This document shows positions 60,619-64,000 of a DNA stretch of 64,000 nucleotides, piece after piece; the first letter of the stretch is position 1, and each line of letters begins with the position of its first letter. The DNA comes from Syntrophotaleaceae bacterium (lineage in GTDB: Bacteria; Desulfobacterota; Desulfuromonadia; Desulfuromonadales; Syntrophotaleaceae). The stretch lies in assembly GCA_041390365.1 (NCBI GenBank), contig JAWKQB010000001.1, positions 806,001-870,000 of the forward strand, in the 5' to 3' direction. The notes under the pieces are model-generated. The model was not told where the DNA came from. It saw nothing but the letters and a program-made list of their open reading frames with translations, and ran no database searches. The position numbers were made by a program, and so were the translations under genes.

Positions 60619-61203
60619 ATGGCGCAGAAGAGATTATTTGATATGCATTGGATGGCGGTTCTCCTTTTCGGTCTAACAGCGTTTTCCTGTTGGGGGACGG
60701 TAGCCTGGGGTGACATCTACAAGTATGTGGATGCCAATGGAGTGATTCATTTCACCAACACGCCGACGGGAAACGAGTTTCGTTTTTATCTCAAGGAATC
60801 TCCCAAAGGTGGGTTGGTAAAGGAAGATGTTTCCGCGGTAATCGCCCGTTATGCCCAGACCTTCAATCTTGAAGAGGCGCTGATCAAGGCGGTCATCAAG
60901 GCGGAGAGCAATTACGATCCCAAGGCGGTCTCCCGCAAAGGGGCCCAGGGGATGATGCAGTTGATTCCGGAAACAGCCCGGCTCATGAATGTGTCCGATC
61001 CCTTCAATCCGGAAGAGAACATCCGGGGCGGAAGCCGCTATCTGCGGAAAATGCTTGACGAGTTCGACGGCAACCTGGAACTGGCCCTGGCCGCCTACAA
61101 TGCCGGGCCCGGATCGGTTCGCCGACATAAAGGCATCCCTCCCTTTCAAGAGACACGGCAGTACATCGAGCGGGTGAAGAAATATCTCCATCAGTACCGT
61201 TGA
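60619..61203 (+). CDS. Lytic transglycosylase (SLT family) with DUF4124
   Basis: 194 residues from ATG 60619 (ATG 60613 also possible), chosen from the promoter position and the signal peptide that follows (WMAVLLFGLTAFSCWGTVAWG). DUF4124 DIYKYVDANGVIHFTNTPT is next, then the SLT domain. The catalytic Glu is in KAESNYDPKAVSRKGAQGMM, followed by LIPETARLM, NIRGGSRYLRKML and LALAAYNAGPGSV. It is an exported peptidoglycan lyase making 1,6-anhydro muropeptides, typical of periplasmic Slt/MltC-like enzymes. Confidence 0.92.
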   Translation: MAQKRLFDMHWMAVLLFGLTAFSCWGTVAWGDIYKYVDANGVIHFTNTPTGNEFRFYLKESPKGGLVKEDVSAVIARYAQTFNLEEALIKAVIKAESNYDPKAVSRKGAQGMMQLIPETARLMNVSDPFNPEENIRGGSRYLRKMLDEFDGNLELALAAYNAGPGSVRRHKGIPPFQETRQYIERVKKYLHQYR

Positions 61204-61209
61204 AGGACA

Positions 61210-61245
61210 GGCAGGATCGTCTAAAGTAAAGCATAACATCCTGCC
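61210..61245 (+). terminator. Hairpin after the lytic transglycosylase gene
   Basis: GGCAGGAT (61210-61217) pairs with ATCCTGCC (61238-61245) across a 20-base loop, followed by CCCTTTATC. The large loop makes it a weak terminator candidate. A further perfect inverted repeat, CGTCCCGGA (61254-61262) and TCCGGGACG (61308-61316), follows. Confidence 0.4.
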
Positions 61246-61342
61246 CCCTTTATCGTCCCGGACCTTTAAAACCGGTTCATTTCATTATGGTTATGCCTTT
61301 TCAGCGATCCGGGACGGAAGAATTTTTTCTGCGAATTTTTTG

Positions 61343-61371
61343 TTGACTTGAAAAAGGCCTTTTGCTATTAA
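61343..61371 (+). promoter_or_regulatory. Promoter of tRNA-Gly
   Basis: TTGACT (61343-61348), 17-base spacer, TATTAA (61366-61371), 35 bases before the tRNA. The GC-rich run GGCCCGCTCGCGATGGCGAG after the -10 resembles a discriminator typical of stable RNA genes. Confidence 0.65.
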
Positions 61372-61405
61372 TAGGCCCGCTCGCGATGGCGAGCCCGAAA
61401 TATGA

Positions 61406-61480
<75 letters not shown>

Positions 61481-61489
61481 GAAGAAAAC

Positions 61490-61522
61490 AAGGCCTCAGG
61501 ATCAGATCCTGGGGCCTTTTTG
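61490..61522 (+). terminator. Intrinsic terminator of tRNA-Gly
   Basis: AAGGCCTCAGGATC pairs with GATCCTGGGGCCTT (one mismatch) around a single-base loop or small bulge, followed by TTTTTG. Confidence 0.85.
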
Positions 61523-61601
61523 TATTGTGCTTCGGATTGTCAAACCCTGAATTCACTGTTCCATGGACTCGATCAGAGATAGGGGGCCTGGCTGACCCGC
61601 A

Positions 61602-61887
61602 CGAAACCGCTCTGACAGTATGCCAATCGATCACCTCGTTAATTGCCACCACCAGCTGAACTCCCTCAGGCCGATGTCACCTGACATGGTCTCCCTCACA
61701 GCGGACCAGATCCGGGCATGAAGTTCTTCCGACTTGGATATGAGTGCGCCAACTTCCTCGAGTGATCCGGCCGATTCTCCAACGATTGAATTATTTCGCC
61801 TTCAGGACCAGGAATGTATTCGGCCCGCAGATAGGCGGTCCCTATGGCATTGGCCTCGTCGATGACGGCGAGTTTGCGCATGTCCAT
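61602..61887 (-). pseudogene. Decayed bestrophin-like (DUF4239) gene
   Basis: Read on the minus strand, three frames in order carry pieces of one family. VIDEANAIGTAYLRAEYIPG (from 61887) is a hallmark of DUF4239 proteins. EELHARIWSAVRETMS follows near 61735-61690 in a second frame. INEVIDWHTVRAVS follows near 61645-61602 in a third. In intact homologues these motifs are collinear in one frame of about 250 residues. Both ends are missing and at least two frameshifts are needed. The match is from memory of the family, so moderate confidence. Confidence 0.55.
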
Positions 61888-62025
61888 CCGGTCGGTCTTC
61901 TGAATAAATTAGAAACAATTGACATTGGAGGTGTCTATTTTAGTGTTTGCTGTATCCCCAATGAAAACATTCCTCCTTTCTTTCTTGCGCCCCATCGCTA
62001 GAAAGAAAGACCAGGAGGAGGAGCG

Positions 62026-62306
62026 ATGAAAAAAATCGTACTTCCGGCCTTATCCGTTGGGTCCCCTCTATTTTCGATTTGGCGTCTGAGACATGTAAAT
62101 GGCTGGAAATGGCGGTTGTGAAGTGAGATTACCGGGCAGGATTGGAATATAACCTTTTCAAGCATATGGGTTTCGGTCTGGCCTATGAAAATTTCAATGT
62201 CATTGTCAATACGGACGAGGATGCCGAATTTCTTGAAATCGACGTCCCGGGGGATCTCGATTTCACCCGCCATGGGATCAAGGTTACCATCCAAAATCAT
62301 TATTAA
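62026..62306 (+). pseudogene. Broken outer-membrane beta-barrel protein gene
   Basis: ATG 62026 follows AGGAGGAGGAG, a very strong ribosome-binding site, and opens a signal-peptide-like start (MKKIVLPALSVGSPLFS) that stops after 32 codons. In another frame a stretch ending at TAA 62304 reads EYNLFKHMGFGLAYENFNVI then VNTDEDAEFLEIDVPGDLDF and GIKVTIQNHY, with the alternating pattern of C-terminal beta-barrel strands. I infer one exported barrel gene whose middle was deleted and whose frame was lost. Confidence 0.5.
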
Positions 62307-62389
62307 ATCTTATGGCGGAATTGATGGCACGCGAGGTTAATGCCGGGCCTCGAGAAGTCATGGCCAACAACAATAGAGGAGGTTTTAAA

Positions 62390-63814
62390 TTGACCACTCG
62401 TTCGAGTCTTGGAATCGGGACGATCGATAGCCGGCTGGGACAGCTCGGGTTCGAAGCCGGGTATCCCACGCAAGCTACCATCGAAAAGCTTTACGACGAG
62501 CTGGACTTTCAGCGGGCCGTTCAGGCCTACCTTTGGGCTCTGCCGATGGCGTCGTACGGCGCCATGGCTGACGCCCACAAGGCGCTGGGCGCAGACAGCC
62601 ACACGGTGGTTATCGCCGACAAACTGGCTGAGCCACGGCAGCTGGCCCTGACCGCAAACCGCGATACGGTCTATATGTCCGGCGTGCTGGACCTGCGCGA
62701 AGGGCCGATGGTGATGGAGCTGCCGCCGGGTCTGCTGGGCACGATGAACAACATCTGGCAGCAGCCGTTGATCGACCTCGGCGGACCCTTCTCGCCGGAG
62801 CAGAACCGGGGCGGCAGGTTTCTGATCCTACCGCCCGAACATGACGGCCCGCTGCCCGCGATCCATCACCATATCGTCCGATCGGACACCAGCATCGTCG
62901 TTTTCTATCTCAGAGGCATCCCGCGGACGCAAGAGGATATCCCCGAGGTTATCGAACAGATCAAGACGTATCGGCAATACAAGCTGGAAGAGTCCGTCAA
63001 TCCGCCAGAGACCCGTTTCGTTTCGCTGTCCGGTAAAGACGCCGACCTGATAACCAACGAGGGCTTCGCGTACTTCGAGAGCCTGGCCCGCTACCTCAAT
63101 GAGAATCCACCCCGCGAACAGGACATGGCCATGCTCGGCGTGCTCGAGTCGCTCGGCATAGTTCACGGAAGGCCCTTCGAGCCGAACGAGCGCATGAAAA
63201 AGATCCTGACCGAAGGGGCTACCGTGGGTCGGGCGATGGCGACGACGCTCGCCTATGCGCCGCGAGTACCGAACGCCGTTGTGTATGCGTATCCCGCAGA
63301 GCGCCACTGGAAGAAGATTTTTTTTTCTGATCCCACCTTCCATGAACCGGAGTACATGGCCATCGATCTTCGCACCAAGTACACCTTCGAGGCGATCGGT
63401 ACGGCGAAATCCATGGTCATGTCAGTGCCCGGCCAGGGCTCGCAATATATCGGTCTGTATCAGGATGGCGGCGGCAACTGGTTGACCGGGGATCACACCT
63501 ACCGAATCCGCCTGCCCAAGGGGGTGCCGGCGAACATGTTCTGGTCGCTGACCGTCTACGACAACGAGACCCGCTCAATGATCCAGAACGAGCATGGAAG
63601 GCCGTTGGTCGGTTCGGTACACGGTGCGGTGGCAGAAGAGGACGGCTCGTTCGGTCTCTACTTCGCTCCGGAACTGCCGGCCGACGTTCCGGAAGTGAAC
63701 TGGGTGCAGACGACGCCGGGCAAGGGATGGTTCGTCTACTTGCGTCTGTATGGGCCCGAACAACCCTACTTCGACAAAACATGGGTGCCCGGAGATGCGG
63801 AAAAAGTGAAATAA
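62390..63814 (+). CDS. DUF1254/DUF1214 domain-containing protein
   Basis: 474 residues from TTG 62390, decided by AGAGGAGG 7 bases upstream; ATGs at 62312, 62324 and 62360 lie in frame but lack such a signal. DUF1254: LYDELDFQRAVQAYLWALPM near 33, TANRDTVYMSGVLDL near 85, MELPPGLLGTMNNIWQQPLI near 107. DUF1214 at the C-terminus: YRIRLPKGVPANMFWSLTVY near 373, WVQTTPGKGWFVYLRLYGPE near 440. Most relatives are exported, yet no signal peptide is seen here. Function unknown. It lies in the accessory zone after tRNA-Gly, 113 bases before a probable arylsulfatase gene. Confidence 0.88.
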   Translation: MTTRSSLGIGTIDSRLGQLGFEAGYPTQATIEKLYDELDFQRAVQAYLWALPMASYGAMADAHKALGADSHTVVIADKLAEPRQLALTANRDTVYMSGVLDLREGPMVMELPPGLLGTMNNIWQQPLIDLGGPFSPEQNRGGRFLILPPEHDGPLPAIHHHIVRSDTSIVVFYLRGIPRTQEDIPEVIEQIKTYRQYKLEESVNPPETRFVSLSGKDADLITNEGFAYFESLARYLNENPPREQDMAMLGVLESLGIVHGRPFEPNERMKKILTEGATVGRAMATTLAYAPRVPNAVVYAYPAERHWKKIFFSDPTFHEPEYMAIDLRTKYTFEAIGTAKSMVMSVPGQGSQYIGLYQDGGGNWLTGDHTYRIRLPKGVPANMFWSLTVYDNETRSMIQNEHGRPLVGSVHGAVAEEDGSFGLYFAPELPADVPEVNWVQTTPGKGWFVYLRLYGPEQPYFDKTWVPGDAEKVK

Positions 63815-63927
63815 GCGAGCAACCAAACAGGAAGTGCGCAAGTTGAAGGCCAAAAATTCCCGCCAGGAGATCTTCATGTCTGGCGACACGCATGAACCGC
63901 GATTCTCACAACAGAGAGGGGGTCATT

Positions 63928-64000
63928 ATGCCGCTCAAGGAATATAAGCCCGGACAAGCCTTTTCCGGAGTCGTCGGCCGTACCTTCGATGTGTCCGAGC
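63928..64000 (+). CDS. Probable arylsulfatase, N-terminal fragment cut by the window end
   Basis: ATG 63928 follows AGAGAGGGGG by 5 bases. The 24 visible residues include PGQAFSGVVGRTFDVSE, which resembles the start of bacterial arylsulfatases of the form PGxxFxGxIGRTxDxSxPxWP. No signal peptide is visible. The catalytic CxPxR motif would lie beyond the window, so the call rests on this short match. Confidence 0.5.
   Translation, partial: MPLKEYKPGQAFSGVVGRTFDVSE

Noticed and set aside
62312..62389. ATG starts at 62312, 62324 and 62360 for the DUF1254 protein
   Set aside because: None has a good ribosome-binding site, whereas AGAGGAGG precedes TTG 62390 at ideal distance; the extra residues do not form a signal peptide.

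Overview
The window looks like chromosome of a Gram-negative Deltaproteobacterium, probably of the Desulfuromonas/Geobacter/Pelobacter group. This rests on gene content and order: yicC-gmk-rpoZ-rel-ridA, mutL-miaA-hfq, gap-pgk-tpiA-secG-tRNA-Leu(GAG), a fused PurSL with separate PurQ, a DHH-CBS-nucleotidyltransferase fusion, a PxxKW cysteine-rich protein and the LPS heptose genes hldE-gmhB. Coding density is high and almost every gene is housekeeping. No IS element, prophage or CRISPR array was seen.

Layout. (1) 1-15.7 kb: a co-directional surface-polysaccharide cluster with four glycosyltransferase genes, two SAM methyltransferases, a UPF0104-like membrane protein, two large polytopic proteins with soluble C-terminal domains, gmd and an rmd-like gene (GDP-D-rhamnose route), ending in a WbaP-type initiating phosphotransferase. 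Two stretches in it are clearly AT-rich. (2) 15.9-17.95 kb: hldE-gmhB. (3) 18-23 kb: yicC, gmk, rpoZ, a Rel/SpoT homologue whose hydrolase site is largely lost, and ridA. (4) 23-26.9 kb, minus strand: rpmB, then purM-purN-DUF523-flavoprotein. (5) 27.3-34.8 kb: rimI, pyrK-pyrD, the DHH-CBS-nucleotidyltransferase fusion, scpA-scpB-rluB. (6) 34.9-47.2 kb: a TPR protein and ExeA-like ATPase pair, mutL-miaA-hfq, pgsA, TPR protein, PxxKW and YkgJ cysteine proteins, EVE, AsmA and GYD proteins. (7) 47.2-51.05 kb, minus strand: gap-pgk-tpiA-secG-tRNA-Leu. (8) 51.4-60.3 kb: MBL hydrolase, purSL-purQ-purF-pyrE, converging on nadB. (9) 60.6-64 kb: a lytic transglycosylase, tRNA-Gly(GCC), then an accessory zone with two decayed genes, a DUF1254/DUF1214 protein and the start of a probable arylsulfatase.

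The genes serve envelope polysaccharide and LPS core assembly, de novo purine and pyrimidine synthesis (purM, purN, purSL, purQ, purF; pyrK, pyrD, pyrE), lower glycolysis, and genome maintenance and RNA processing (mutL, scpAB, miaA, hfq, rluB).

The most unusual signals are these. Between 17.9 and 58.7 kb, eight intergenic gaps carry degenerate tandem arrays of 6-, 7- or 9-bp units, sometimes as inverted pairs able to form long hairpins; one hexamer unit, ATCGRN, recurs at five sites. The Rel homologue keeps an intact synthetase but lacks most metal ligands of its HD hydrolase. A 15-bp two-stage hairpin sits just before pyrE. Downstream of tRNA-Gly lies a small gene graveyard.
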